DNA of 64,000 nt from Roseateles sp049532965. Lineage in GTDB: Bacteria > Pseudomonadota > Gammaproteobacteria > Burkholderiales > Burkholderiaceae_C. Under the pieces are notes generated by a model. The model was given only the letters and a program-made list of their open reading frames with translations. It searched no databases and was not told the DNA's origin. How positions within the stretch are numbered: the stretch's first letter is position 1; each line of letters opens with the position of its first letter. The position numbers and the translations under genes were made by a program. Positions 8,455 through 17,667 of the stretch are shown here, piece after piece. The stretch covers positions 1,302,001 through 1,366,000 of the forward strand of contig NZ_CP186694.1 in NCBI RefSeq assembly GCF_049532965.1, in the 5' to 3' direction.

Positions 8455-10410
8455 TCATGGCCGCGCCAATGCGTCAACCGGGTCGAGCCGGGCGGCACTG
8501 CGCGCCGGGAGAAATCCGAAGACCACCCCGATCAGCGACGATGCAGCGACGGCACCCGCGATGGCGCTCGTCGACACCATCATCCTGAAGCCGGCCGCGT
8601 CGGCAAAGTGATTAAAGACCTGGCTTACGCCGACGGCGAGCACGACACCGAGCGCGCCCCCGATCAGGCAGACTAGCACCGCCTCGATGAGGAACTGCCG
8701 CAGGATGTCGCTTTGCCGCGCGCCGACGGCCATGCGCACCCCGATCTCGCCGGTGCGCTCGGTTACCGACACCAGCATGATGTTCATCACCCCGATGCCG
8801 CCCACCAGCAACGAGATGAACGCGATGGCCGAGATCAGCAACGTGATCACGCCGGTGGTTTTCTCGACGGTCTTGCGAATGCTGTCACTGTTGAACAAGA
8901 AGAAGTCCGTCGATCCGTGGCGCTGAGTCAACAGCGTGCGGATGCCCTGCTCCGCCGCGGCATTGGAGGCCGTGTCACGCACCCGCATGCTGATACTGCT
9001 CACGTGGTCCTGACCGTTGATGCGGTTCATCGCCGTCGTGAATGGAATCCAGACGTTGAGGGAGTTGTCGTTGCCGAAGGCGCTAGCCTTCTTGGCCGTC
9101 ACACCGATGATGCGCACTGGCACGTTGCCCAGCAGGATGACGGCGCCCAGCGCCGGTTCGCCCGCGCGGAACAGGCGCTTGCGGGTGCTCTCGTCGATCA
9201 CCGCGTCCTGCGCCCGATCACGCACCGCCTGGGCATCGAACTCACGGCCCTCTGCCAAGGTGTAGCCACGCACTCGGAAGAACTGGTCGCCGACGCCGGT
9301 CACGCTGGCAGTGACGTCGACGTTGCGATATCGCAGGCCGCTGTTGACGATAACGGACGGGGTCACGCTGTCGACATAGTCGAGTTGGGCCAGCGCCAGC
9401 GCGTCGCCGGCACTCAGCGTGCGGATGGCGCCGGCGCGCCGATCGCCGAAGCCCTCGCCGGCCATCACCTCGATGGTGTTGGTGCCCATCGCATTGATGT
9501 CGGCCAGGACCTTCGCCCGGGTACCTTGGCCCAGTCCCACGACCGCCACCACGGCGGCAATGCCGATGATGATGCCCAGCATCGTCAGCAGCGTACGCAG
9601 CTTGTGTGCCTGCATCGCCTTGAGTGCCATGCGTGCAGCTTCGGCGACGCGCGCCAGCCTCGACGCCCAGGCTGACCCTGGGGAGGACGGAGCCGGTTTG
9701 ACGAGTACCGACGGGGGCGCCGCAGCCAGCCGACGGCGGTCGGCGACGATCACTCCATCGCTGATCTCGATCACGCGCTGTGCATGAGCGGCCACCTGTG
9801 CGTCGTGCGTCACCAGGATCACCGTGTGACCGTCGGCATGCAGCTCCTCGAGGATCTTCATGACCTCACGGCCGCTGGCCTGGTCCAGCGCGCCGGTCGG
9901 CTCGTCAGCCAGGATCACGTCGCCGCCGTTCATCAGGGCCCGCGCGATCGACACGCGCTGCTGCTGACCGCCAGACAGTTGACCGGGCCGATGATGCAAA
10001 CGCTCGGCCAGTCCCAGCCGGCCCAGCAGCCACTTCGCGCGATCATGGCGGTGATCGGAGCCCGCGCCGGCATAGATGGACGGGATCTCGACGTTGCCGA
10101 CCGCATCGAGCTCGCCCAGCAACTGATAGCGCTGGAAGATGAAGCCGAAGTGTTCACGCCTCAGCCGGGCCAGTTCGTCCGGGCGCATGACACCGGTCTC
10201 CTGTCCGGCGACGCGATAGCTGCCACGCGTGGGCTGGTCCAGACAGCCGAGGATATTCATCAGCGTCGACTTGCCGGATCCCGAGGGGCCGATGATCGCC
10301 ACCATCTCGCCCGCCTCGATCGTCAGGTCGACATCGCGCAGCACTGCGACGACGCCGTCGCCTGTGGGGTACTCGCGGACAAGGCCGCGCAGTTCAAGAA
10401 GGGCCGCCAT
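8455..10410 (-). CDS. macB: MacB-type ABC exporter (ATPase plus mechanotransmission permease)
   Basis: A 651-residue MacB. The N-terminal ATPase (about 5-225) has Walker A GPSGSGKST, Q-loop IFQRYQLL, signature LSGGQQQR, Walker B VILADEPTGALD and an H-loop in VTHD. One helix near residue 277 (TLLTMLGIIIGIAAVVAVVG) is followed by a large periplasmic MacB_PCD domain (about 300-520) and three C-terminal helices ending in the FtsX-like domain. MacB dimers push substrates from the periplasm through MacA and an outer-membrane channel; known substrates include macrolides, lipopeptides and siderophores. It starts 2 bases after the macA stop and is the last gene of a three-gene operon. Confidence 0.95.
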   Translation of the reverse strand: MAALLELRGLVREYPTGDGVVAVLRDVDLTIEAGEMVAIIGPSGSGKSTLMNILGCLDQPTRGSYRVAGQETGVMRPDELARLRREHFGFIFQRYQLLGELDAVGNVEIPSIYAGAGSDHRHDRAKWLLGRLGLAERLHHRPGQLSGGQQQRVSIARALMNGGDVILADEPTGALDQASGREVMKILEELHADGHTVILVTHDAQVAAHAQRVIEISDGVIVADRRRLAAAPPSVLVKPAPSSPGSAWASRLARVAEAARMALKAMQAHKLRTLLTMLGIIIGIAAVVAVVGLGQGTRAKVLADINAMGTNTIEVMAGEGFGDRRAGAIRTLSAGDALALAQLDYVDSVTPSVIVNSGLRYRNVDVTASVTGVGDQFFRVRGYTLAEGREFDAQAVRDRAQDAVIDESTRKRLFRAGEPALGAVILLGNVPVRIIGVTAKKASAFGNDNSLNVWIPFTTAMNRINGQDHVSSISMRVRDTASNAAAEQGIRTLLTQRHGSTDFFLFNSDSIRKTVEKTTGVITLLISAIAFISLLVGGIGVMNIMLVSVTERTGEIGVRMAVGARQSDILRQFLIEAVLVCLIGGALGVVLAVGVSQVFNHFADAAGFRMMVSTSAIAGAVAASSLIGVVFGFLPARSAARLDPVDALARP

Positions 10411-10412
10411 GT

Positions 10413-11642
10413 TCAGGACTCCGGCGCAGACGGGAGCAAGGTGTCGCCGAGCGTCGTGGTTTCGGCCGCACCCTCACCAAGGGCCTTGGCCTCCGAGGTC
10501 ACGACCTTCTCGCCCTCATCCAAGCCCTCGAGCACCTGCGCGCGGACGCGGTTGTTCAGGCCGATGCGGACCTGCCGGTCCTCCAATCGCCCTTGTGGGC
10601 CGAGGAGGCGGACCCTGTGAAGCCCGGTCCTTGCGTCGCGCGTACCGAGGGCGGCAACCGGAATCGAAAGCGTCGCCTTGGCGCTCGCCAGCACGATGCT
10701 CGCCTGCGCGGTCATGTTGATGCGCAGCGTGCCGTCGGGATTGGGCACGTCGAAGATGCCGTTGTAGTAGATCGCGCTGGTCGTACCCGACGAACTGGAA
10801 CCGGAGGTCGAGGTGGTGGCCGAGCTGTCCGCCAGCGTGGTGTCGCCCGGCTCGACCGCGCGCAGCGTCGCCTGGATGCGGCGATCCGGCTCGCCCAGCA
10901 GCGAGAAGTGCACCGGCATGCCGGGCTTCACGCGCGGCACGTCGGCCTCGGAGATGCGTGCCTTGATCGTCATCGTGTCCAGGCGCGCGAGCTTGATGAT
11001 CGTCGGCGCCGTCTGCGCCGCGTTCACCGTCTGCCCCTGTTCCGTCACGATCGCGACGACGGTGCCGTCCATCGGCGCCAGCACCCGGGCGTAGCCCAGG
11101 TTCAGCTGCGCGGTGTCCACATTGATCCGGGCCTGCGCCACCATCGCCCGCTGCGATTCGACGTCCGCCCGCGCCGTGTTCAGCGTGGCTTCGGCGGCTT
11201 CGAGGTCGGCGCGGGCGCCGGCGTCGCCGGCAGCCAGCTCGCGCTGCCGCTTCGCGGCCAGTTCCGCCTGGACCAGCGTCGCCTGCCGGGCGCCGAGCAG
11301 CGCCTCGGCGCTGCGCAGCGAGGCCTGCGCGTCGCGCAAGGCGTTCTGCTGCGTCAGCGCGTCGATCTCGGCAATCAGCTGGCCTTCCTTGACCTTGTCG
11401 CCCAGCGCCACCGCCAGTCGCTTGACCTCGCCGGTCGCGCGCGCGCCGACGCTGACCAGCTTGTAGGCGTTGATCGTGCCGGTGGCCAGCACGCTGACCT
11501 CCAGGTCGCCGCGCTCGACCGCCGCCGAGGTCACCTGCGGCGGCGGGGGCGCGCTGAACCAGAGCGCCCTCACGATCAGCGTCGTCACCACCAGTCCCGC
11601 CGCGACCGCCAACAGCCGGCCCGGCTTCATCCACTGCTTCAT
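10413..11642 (-). CDS. macA: MacA-type periplasmic adaptor
   Basis: A 409-residue membrane-fusion protein. An N-terminal anchor (LLAVAAGLVVTTLIVRAL) is followed by the lipoyl half VSVGARATGEVKRLAVALGD, a long helical hairpin (about 100-175) and a second lipoyl half VLAPMDGTVVAIVTEQGQTV. The beta-barrel has a Ser/Thr/Gly-rich loop (about 265-285) usual for MacA. A GAGGA lies before the ATG. It sits between the outer-membrane factor gene (21-bp gap) and macB (2-bp gap), giving a complete tripartite pump. Confidence 0.93.
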   Translation of the reverse strand: MKQWMKPGRLLAVAAGLVVTTLIVRALWFSAPPPPQVTSAAVERGDLEVSVLATGTINAYKLVSVGARATGEVKRLAVALGDKVKEGQLIAEIDALTQQNALRDAQASLRSAEALLGARQATLVQAELAAKRQRELAAGDAGARADLEAAEATLNTARADVESQRAMVAQARINVDTAQLNLGYARVLAPMDGTVVAIVTEQGQTVNAAQTAPTIIKLARLDTMTIKARISEADVPRVKPGMPVHFSLLGEPDRRIQATLRAVEPGDTTLADSSATTSTSGSSSSGTTSAIYYNGIFDVPNPDGTLRINMTAQASIVLASAKATLSIPVAALGTRDARTGLHRVRLLGPQGRLEDRQVRIGLNNRVRAQVLEGLDEGEKVVTSEAKALGEGAAETTTLGDTLLPSAPES

Positions 11643-11663
11643 CGGATCTTCCTCAAACCCTGG

Positions 11664-13223
11664 TCATCCGCGGGCGGTGCCCGTCGCGGTCGGCTTCGAG
11701 GCCTTGCGCTGCGTCTGTTGGCCTGTCGCCCCTGTCGCCGCACCGTCCGGCGAGGATGGCCCTTCCGGCGGGGCCTGCCAGCCGCCGCCCAAGACCTTGT
11801 AGAGCGTGATGCGGTTGAGCTGTTCGCTCAGTCGCAGCGTGACCAGTGCCTGCCGCGCGCCGATGAGCGAACGCTGGGCGTCGAGCAGGTCGAGCTGCGT
11901 CGTGCTGCCGGCGCGGTACTGGGTCTCCGCCAGACGCAGTTGCCGCTCGGCCGAGTCCAGCAGTGCCTGCTGCGCCGCCAGCCGGTCGGCCAGCGTTGCC
12001 CGCACGGCGATCGCGTCGGCGACCTCGCGGAACGCGGTTTGCACCGCCTTGTCATAGTTCGCCAGCGCGATCTCCCGTCCCGCCTCGGCTTGGCGCACCG
12101 CCGCGTCTCGCGCGCCGGCATCAAAGATTGGCAATGACGCGGATGGCCCGAAGCTCCACACGCCGCTGCCCGCCTGAAACAGCCCAGATAGTGCGCTGCT
12201 GCTGGTACCGGCACTGGCGGTCAGACTGATTGACGGAAAGCGCGCCGCACGCGCCGCGCCGATGTCGGCGTAGGTGGCGATCAGCGCATGCTCGGCCGCC
12301 AGCACGTCGGGCCTGCGTTGCAGCACGCTCGACGGCACGCCGGCCGGCAGCTCGACCAGCAGGCTCACAGTGACTCCGACATCCAGCGGTTGGGGTTCGA
12401 GCCCAGCCGGCAGCGCCGTGCCGAGCAGCAGCTCCAGCACGTGCCGGTCCTGGGCAATCGTCGCGGGAAAGGTAGCGACATCAGCGAGGGCGCCTTGCAC
12501 GGCGGTCTCCGCCTGGGCGAGCGCCATGCCGGAAACCACGCCCGCAGCATGCCGGCGGCGCGTCAGTACCAGTGAGTGTTGCTGCATGCGAAGGATCTGC
12601 CCGGCGATCCGTTGCCGGTCCAGATCGGCCGCCCAGGTGAGCCAGGCGCTGGCGGTCTCGGCGACCAGCAGGATCTGGGCACTGCGGCGCGACTCGTCCG
12701 TGCGCAGCAGCGATTGCTCGGCCGACGCGCTCAGGTTGCGCAGGCGACCAAAGAGGTCGAGCTCGAAGCTGGACAGTGCCAGTTGCATCGAGGCTTGCTG
12801 CGTGACCTGACCCACCGCACCGCCACGCGTCGCGCCGGCGGAGGCGCTCAGCCGCGGCAGGCGCTGGGCGTCGCTCTCCCGGAAGGCGGCGCGGGCCTGT
12901 TCAACTCTTAGCGCGGCGACGCGCAGGTCACGGTTCTGGCGTAGCGCCAGGCCTACTGCGGCGCGCAGCCCCTCGTCGAGGAACATCGATTGCCAATCGG
13001 GCAACTCGGCGTCGACAGCCGTCTGGCCGGGCGCATCCGCCCGCGTCCCAGAGGCCGCATCCGCGGACAACGGCACGGCGGGCGCGGGGCGCTGGTACTC
13101 CGGCGCCAGATTGACGCAGCCGACGAGCACCAGCGCGAAGGGCAGCGCCGGTGGAAGCAACAAGCGCTTCAACGGCGGAAGACGGCCCGCGAATCGGAGC
13201 CCTGGATGTGGACATGGCGGCAT
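11664..13223 (-). CDS. Outer-membrane efflux lipoprotein (TolC/NodT/OprM family)
   Basis: A 519-residue outer-membrane factor and first gene of the macAB operon. A long signal ends in lipobox LVGC (about Cys36), followed by VNLAPEYQRPAPAVP, the hallmark NxxPxYxxP start of NodT-family proteins. Two OEP repeats (about 110-310 and 320-495) contain SFELDLFGRLRN and WSFGPSASLPIFDAGA, the duplicated motifs of the family. It should form the trimeric exit channel for the MacAB pump and might also serve the RND pump at the window start, whose third gene, if any, lies outside the window. Confidence 0.92.
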   Translation of the reverse strand: MPPCPHPGLRFAGRLPPLKRLLLPPALPFALVLVGCVNLAPEYQRPAPAVPLSADAASGTRADAPGQTAVDAELPDWQSMFLDEGLRAAVGLALRQNRDLRVAALRVEQARAAFRESDAQRLPRLSASAGATRGGAVGQVTQQASMQLALSSFELDLFGRLRNLSASAEQSLLRTDESRRSAQILLVAETASAWLTWAADLDRQRIAGQILRMQQHSLVLTRRRHAAGVVSGMALAQAETAVQGALADVATFPATIAQDRHVLELLLGTALPAGLEPQPLDVGVTVSLLVELPAGVPSSVLQRRPDVLAAEHALIATYADIGAARAARFPSISLTASAGTSSSALSGLFQAGSGVWSFGPSASLPIFDAGARDAAVRQAEAGREIALANYDKAVQTAFREVADAIAVRATLADRLAAQQALLDSAERQLRLAETQYRAGSTTQLDLLDAQRSLIGARQALVTLRLSEQLNRITLYKVLGGGWQAPPEGPSSPDGAATGATGQQTQRKASKPTATGTARG

Positions 13224-13452
13224 GGCAACGGGTCAGCGTTCTGGAGGCGGCATCCTGTTGCCACCACCAAGATCAGTCTGATCCCGCTTCATGGAGCCTG
13301 CGCTGAGAATCCGTTGAGATCGTGTGTAGGCCCGCCGGACGTGCGTTGAGCCATGATCGCGGGCCAGCCATCTAATCGGCCGCCATGACGTCCTGCTCAC
13401 TGCGCGATCACATCGCTACCTGTGAATTGAATTGGAGGTTCAGCGCCAAGCC

Positions 13453-14394
13453 CGGCATCTACGACAACATGAAGACCGCCGTGGACGAGGTCCTGAGCGG
13501 CAAGACGCGCGACGTCAATGCGCGCTTCGCCGCGATGCTCGGCCACTACCTCTTCGAGGTCGAGTTCTGCACCCAGCCTCGGGCTGGGAGGAGGGCCAAA
13601 TCGAGACGAACGTGCGCGACGCTCGGCACCGGCTCCGGCAGCCCGTGCCAGCCTTCCCCCGCTGGACGCGCTCAACGCCTTGCTGGAGGAGCGCTGCAAG
13701 GCGCTGTGGACCGAGATCTCGCACGGCAAGCCGCCCGGTACCGCGCACGACGCCTGGCAGGACGAGCAGCCGCTGCTGATGCAGCTTCCGCGCCCCTTCG
13801 ACGGCTTCACCGAGCACACCAAGCGCCTCTCTCCGACCTGCCTGGTCACCTTCGAGCGCGCCAGGTACAGCGTGCCTGCGTCGTACGCCAACCGGCCGGT
13901 GAGCCTGCGCGTCTATGCCGACCGGCTCACCGTCGCGGCCGAGGGCAACATCATCTGCGAGCACCAACGGTTCATCGACCGGCGGCACGACACACTCGGC
14001 AAGACGATCTTCGACTGACGTCACTATCTGGCGGTGCTGCAGCGCAAGCCCGGCGCGCTGCGCAACGGCGCACCGTTTGTCGAGCTGCCCACGGCCTTCA
14101 AGCGGCTGCAGGCCGAGCTGCTCAAGAAGCCTGGCGGTGACCGCGAGATGGTCGACGTCCTGGCCCTGGTCCTGCACCACGAGGAGCAGGCGGTGCTGGT
14201 GGCCGTCGAGCTGGCCCTGGAGGTCGGCGTGCCGACCAAGATGTACGTGCTCAACGTGCTGCATCGGTTGGTGGACGGGAAGACCGAGGCCCCACCGTGA
14301 ATGCCCCGCATGCGCTGCGCTTGACCAACGAGCCGCAGGCCAACTGAATCGCTACGACGCCTTACGCGAAGAAAGGAAAGTCCGCAATGCGTGA
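13453..14394 (+). pseudogene. IS21-family transposase istA, decayed C-terminal part
   Basis: The reading frame breaks several times but its pieces assemble into the back half of IstA. GIYDNMKTAVDEVLSG with NARFAAMLGHYLFE comes first; a frame change near 13573 gives PASGWEEGQIETNVRDARHR; a second shift in a C-run near 13660 gives LPPLDALNALLEERC through PRPFDGFTEHTKRLSPTC. A TGA at 14016-14018 replaces a Trp in IFDWRHYLAVLQRKPGALRN, and a last shift near the end leads to LNRYDALREERKVRNA. The N-terminal HTH and most of the catalytic core are missing, so the copy is dead. Confidence 0.85.
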
Positions 14395-14453
14395 CACAGC
14401 AACCAACGGGCTCATGACCGCGCTGCGCGAGCTCAAGATGTTTGGCGTGGCGC
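14387..14453 (+). pseudogene. IS21 helper ATPase istB, first ~22 codons only
   Basis: An ATG with GGAAAG upstream overlaps the istA end and encodes MRDTATNGLMTALRELKMFGVA, the usual IstB N-terminus. Similarity stops abruptly after that. The rest of istB and the IS right end are gone, which points to a deletion or to insertion of the neighbouring element. Confidence 0.65.
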
Positions 14454-14689
14454 GGGCATCAGGCCCCTCCTCCCTGGACATGCCCTCGTGCGCGCCAGCT
14501 CTTTCTCGGCCGGGTCATGCACACCAAAAGGCAAAATGAAGCGATGTCTGCATCAACGCGACACCTGCTCGCCGGTTTACTTTCTGAGCTTCAATCGTAC
14601 GTCGATGCCTAATCCCGCTCGTGCGACCCTGTGTGAGGTCCGCCTAACTCGCGCATGCGCGCACCCTCAGCTTGGGAGGAAGCTCAATC

Positions 14690-14881
14690 ATGGACGAGCA
14701 TTGGACTGCCGATATCGACGCCGAGCTTCTGAGCTCAGGGCTGTATGCACCGGTCCTGATCTTGGTGCCTCCAGCGGAGGTTGGTCCGCCGCTGAGGCGC
14801 GTTCTCGACGGCGAGCATCCGTCGGCGGAGCATGCGAAGTTCGCGGCCTTGAACGCCTTCACCGAAATGGCACTGAAATGA
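14690..14881 (+). CDS. Small hypothetical protein
   Basis: A 63-residue acidic/hydrophobic frame starting MDEHWTADIDAELLSSG, with a good GGGAGGA about 10 bases before the ATG. I recognise no domain or membrane segment apart from a short hydrophobic stretch (APVLILVPPAEVG). It lies between the istB remnant and the Tn7-like region. The ribosome site makes it plausible, but it could be a chance frame in GC-rich DNA. Confidence 0.4.
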   Translation: MDEHWTADIDAELLSSGLYAPVLILVPPAEVGPPLRRVLDGEHPSAEHAKFAALNAFTEMALK

Positions 14882-15316
14882 CCCGGCGCGCCGCGCGCTA
14901 GCGAGCGCGCCGCTGTGCCGTTGGGAGCAGCTGCGGGCACCACCTTGTCATCGCGACAAACCGCCCGACACGGGCGTCGCGGAACATCAACGGCCACCTG
15001 TGAACCGACAACCGCATGACGCAACCGCCGCTTCTTCCGTTGGCTCGGGCCCGCAATTGGTAACCGACGGAGGAGTGCTGGGCCTCGATCGCCTATTTTT
15101 GAGGCATTGCGACGGTTGGCTTTTGAAATCAACGAGCTATAAAGGGCCTGCCCAGGCCGCCAACAGACTTATCCACAGAAGATGGGGACCGTGGGCTCCG
15201 GGCTGCTGCGTCGCGAGCGGGACGAGTTCTCATGTGCCCGCCTTCCGCGGACCCAGAAGGCAGCTTCCAGCGCCAGGGACAAGCCGCGTTGGACTGCCCC
15301 TAGTCGGGCAGACAAC
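14882..15316. other. Gene-free region; candidate left end of the Tn7-like element
   Basis: No credible gene lies in these 435 bases, which follow the last gene of the transposition operon (read leftward). At 14946 a TGTCATCGCGACAAACCG sequence has the TGT start and CGACAA core seen at ends of Tn7/Tn402-type elements. Related CGACAA/ACCG or GCGACGG blocks recur near 15005, 15019, 15061 and 15108 and could be transposase-binding sites. The five bases before 14946 are CACCT, which recur at 27572-27576 right after an ACA. This is suggestive only. Confidence 0.35.
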
Positions 15317-16687
15317 CTACGGGTGATGGTTGATCAGTTCCAACGGAGAGACACCCTCTGGTACCTTGAGCAACTCATGCGCACGGTACCTTGACATAAG
15401 ACGCCGCACGAGGCGTTCATCCGCTCGAGTCCGGACTTGCAGTTGGAGCTGGTTTGTGCCCGCCCTCGGAAGCAGCCGCCAGGGCGGCAGGAACTCGTGC
15501 CAGGGCGGCGGGGTATCCCAGGCCATCTGTACGCCGTAGCGAAGGCGCCCTGCGCGGGCGAGACAAAGGGCGAACAGCGAGTACACCGCACTTCTGACCA
15601 CTTCCCCAACGGCACCATCGTGGTCTGGCAGCCACGGCTGAAACCATGCCCCCCAGCCAAACTCCAGCAGTCTGCGCCTCCGGGACTCTTCGTAGCTGAA
15701 GGTGCAGGCCAATGCCGTGTGCACGGACATCGTTCGCGCTGCATGCCAATAGGCCGCTGAGACTGCCGGTACAGCTTCGTCAACGCGTGCATTGCTGAGT
15801 ACTCCCTGGGGCATTGCGCCCATTGGTCGATCGCACTCCAGGAGTGAAGCCAAGTTCTCGAAGGCCTCCATTGTCCGGCGATACGTTGGTCTGAACACGA
15901 GGTGGTGGCCCGGCTCCGACGGGCGCGCCGGCTTTTCTTCAATTTCCAGTAAAGACGAGGTGGTCCTCGTATTCAGAAAATCACTGCCAAGGGCATTGCT
16001 CCCCCACACCGAGCAAATGTGATGCCGCCGGACCAGTACTGAACTGACGACCACCTCGGCTGGCAGCTTCCCCCAAGGCAGATCGTTTCGAAGTTCGCCG
16101 GCCTGGGGATCGCCGACCAAGGCCTGTCGCAACTGCGCGAACAGCGTTGCTGCTGGGTGATCCGTTGATCTGGCTAGGGACGTGCCCGCTTGCGCGACCG
16201 CCAGACGTCGACCGCAGGCACCGCAGTACATATGGTCGCGGGCCACGTCCAGAAGACTGGTAGGAATCGGACGGCCACAATGTGGGCATCCCATCTTCAG
16301 CGGCACTTTGTGGATAGGGCACTTCATCACCTGTGTCAACTGGAACAGAGTGGAGTGATGGCCCGAGATCAGACAAGTGGGGCAGTAACGGAGTTCGCCA
16401 AGGTAGACACGCTTACTGATCCGTTCGCCCAAGACGTCTGCCCCGCGGGCCAGGTCCCACCGTTGCAAATCCATGCCCATGACGACAGCCAACTCGGAGG
16501 CCTTTCCTGCGGATAGGTGAAAAACCGAGAGCCTGCGCCCATTAATCTTTAGGACCTTGCCGATCTCGGCCGGCTGAACCATCGTGGCCGAGCAGAACTC
16601 GGCGAAGAGGATGTACGCTGACTTCTCGAGGTGGGCGTCGGACGATACCCAGCGCCGCCGTGACCAGGCGCCGTGGCTCCCATTCAT
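15317..16687 (-). CDS. TniQ/TnsD-family target-selection protein
   Basis: A 456-residue protein with the zinc-binding layout of TniQ: YCPTC (Cys102/105), MKCPIH (Cys123), GCPHCGRP (Cys134/137) and YCGACG (Cys155/158), preceded by a helical region with AELAVVMG-like HTH spacing. TniQ-family proteins bring the transposition complex to its target by binding DNA (TnsD) or an effector. The C-terminal half (about 200-456) has Arg-rich blocks but no domain I can name; in TnsD this part reads the attachment site. It is the last gene of the operon and overlaps tnsC by ATGA. The target site is unknown. Confidence 0.8.
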   Translation of the reverse strand: MNGSHGAWSRRRWVSSDAHLEKSAYILFAEFCSATMVQPAEIGKVLKINGRRLSVFHLSAGKASELAVVMGMDLQRWDLARGADVLGERISKRVYLGELRYCPTCLISGHHSTLFQLTQVMKCPIHKVPLKMGCPHCGRPIPTSLLDVARDHMYCGACGRRLAVAQAGTSLARSTDHPAATLFAQLRQALVGDPQAGELRNDLPWGKLPAEVVVSSVLVRRHHICSVWGSNALGSDFLNTRTTSSLLEIEEKPARPSEPGHHLVFRPTYRRTMEAFENLASLLECDRPMGAMPQGVLSNARVDEAVPAVSAAYWHAARTMSVHTALACTFSYEESRRRRLLEFGWGAWFQPWLPDHDGAVGEVVRSAVYSLFALCLARAGRLRYGVQMAWDTPPPWHEFLPPWRLLPRAGTNQLQLQVRTRADERLVRRLMSRYRAHELLKVPEGVSPLELINHHP

Positions 16688-17667
16688 TGCTCAGCCGCCT
16701 TCTTGGGCTGTGCGGGTTCGAGCCTGGGTTTGCAATAGGCCATGATCTGCTTCTTGAACCCGTTTCTAGCGAATGCTTGCAACACCTCCGTTTCAGTCAC
16801 GTCTTTGTCGGCGTTGTCTTCGTCGGCAAGAAAGAAGAACAAGTAATTCAGGGTCTGGCGCACGATGGCCATGGGCATGAACAGATCGAGATTCTTCTGA
16901 TCCAGATCCACGACCGAGCGCACGGCCCTCTCGATCGGCCCGACCAGCACAATGACCGACCACCCCTTTTCCGCGCGCGCGGGGAAATATCTCCTTGAGA
17001 AGTTCAGATCCTTGCCCTCCATCGACGCGAGAAGCTCCTCCAATTGATTCAGCGACAAGCCATGAAATTCGCAGACTTCCTGAAACATGCGTCCCATGGT
17101 GTGGAGCTTGTTCTCGACATTGGCCACGGTGCTGCGCAGTTCCGGCTGACCGATGGAGAGCATGAATGGGGTGTACTCCTTGTCACGAATTGCCGCGTTG
17201 ATGATCGAGAACTCGCCGTAAAGACCAACTGCGACGTTTTGAACCTCGTCAACGATGACGAGGATGCGCCTGGTTTTTGTCGTGCATCGGCTCCATATTT
17301 CATCGTAGAAGCGTTGCCTCAGCACATCGGGATCCCGATGCGATAGGGCGCGCACGTCGACGTTGGCAAGCATTCGCCTGATCAAGGGCACCGTTTTCAC
17401 AAATTGCTCAGAGCCCTCGAAATGCAGTCGGATCACCAGCATCGTGTCGCCAAACAACTCAAGGGCGACTTTTTCGATGTACCGGGCGAACTCGCTTTTT
17501 CCGACGCGTGGCAAGCCCCACAGCGCGGCGCCGCACAGATCGCAACTGATCCACAGTACCAAGAGCTCCGCCATCTCCTGGATGACGGGTGTCCAAGCGA
17601 TACCCTCGAAGAAGGAGCTGACATCAGCGGTGTCGTTGGCGTCGTCCGCCGCTTGCGTGCCGCTCAC
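16684..17667 (-). CDS. TnsC/TniB-like AAA+ transposition regulator
   Basis: A 327-residue AAA+ ATPase. Walker A is GLPRVGKSEF (about 51-60), Walker B is ILVIVDEVQNV (about 135-145) and a sensor-1-like SIGQPEL follows. This is the pattern of TnsC/TniB, which forms ATP-dependent filaments on DNA, receives the target signal from TniQ and activates TnsB. The start is a GTG overlapping the tnsB stop as GTGA; the 3' end overlaps tniQ by ATGA. Confidence 0.85.
   Translation of the reverse strand: MSGTQAADDANDTADVSSFFEGIAWTPVIQEMAELLVLWISCDLCGAALWGLPRVGKSEFARYIEKVALELFGDTMLVIRLHFEGSEQFVKTVPLIRRMLANVDVRALSHRDPDVLRQRFYDEIWSRCTTKTRRILVIVDEVQNVAVGLYGEFSIINAAIRDKEYTPFMLSIGQPELRSTVANVENKLHTMGRMFQEVCEFHGLSLNQLEELLASMEGKDLNFSRRYFPARAEKGWSVIVLVGPIERAVRSVVDLDQKNLDLFMPMAIVRQTLNYLFFFLADEDNADKDVTETEVLQAFARNGFKKQIMAYCKPRLEPAQPKKAAEQ

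Noticed and set aside
14644..15132. A 162-codon minus-strand frame near the left transposon end
   Set aside because: Low-complexity Ser/Arg-rich sequence, no ribosome site, and it crosses the putative end and the better-supported small gene on the other strand.
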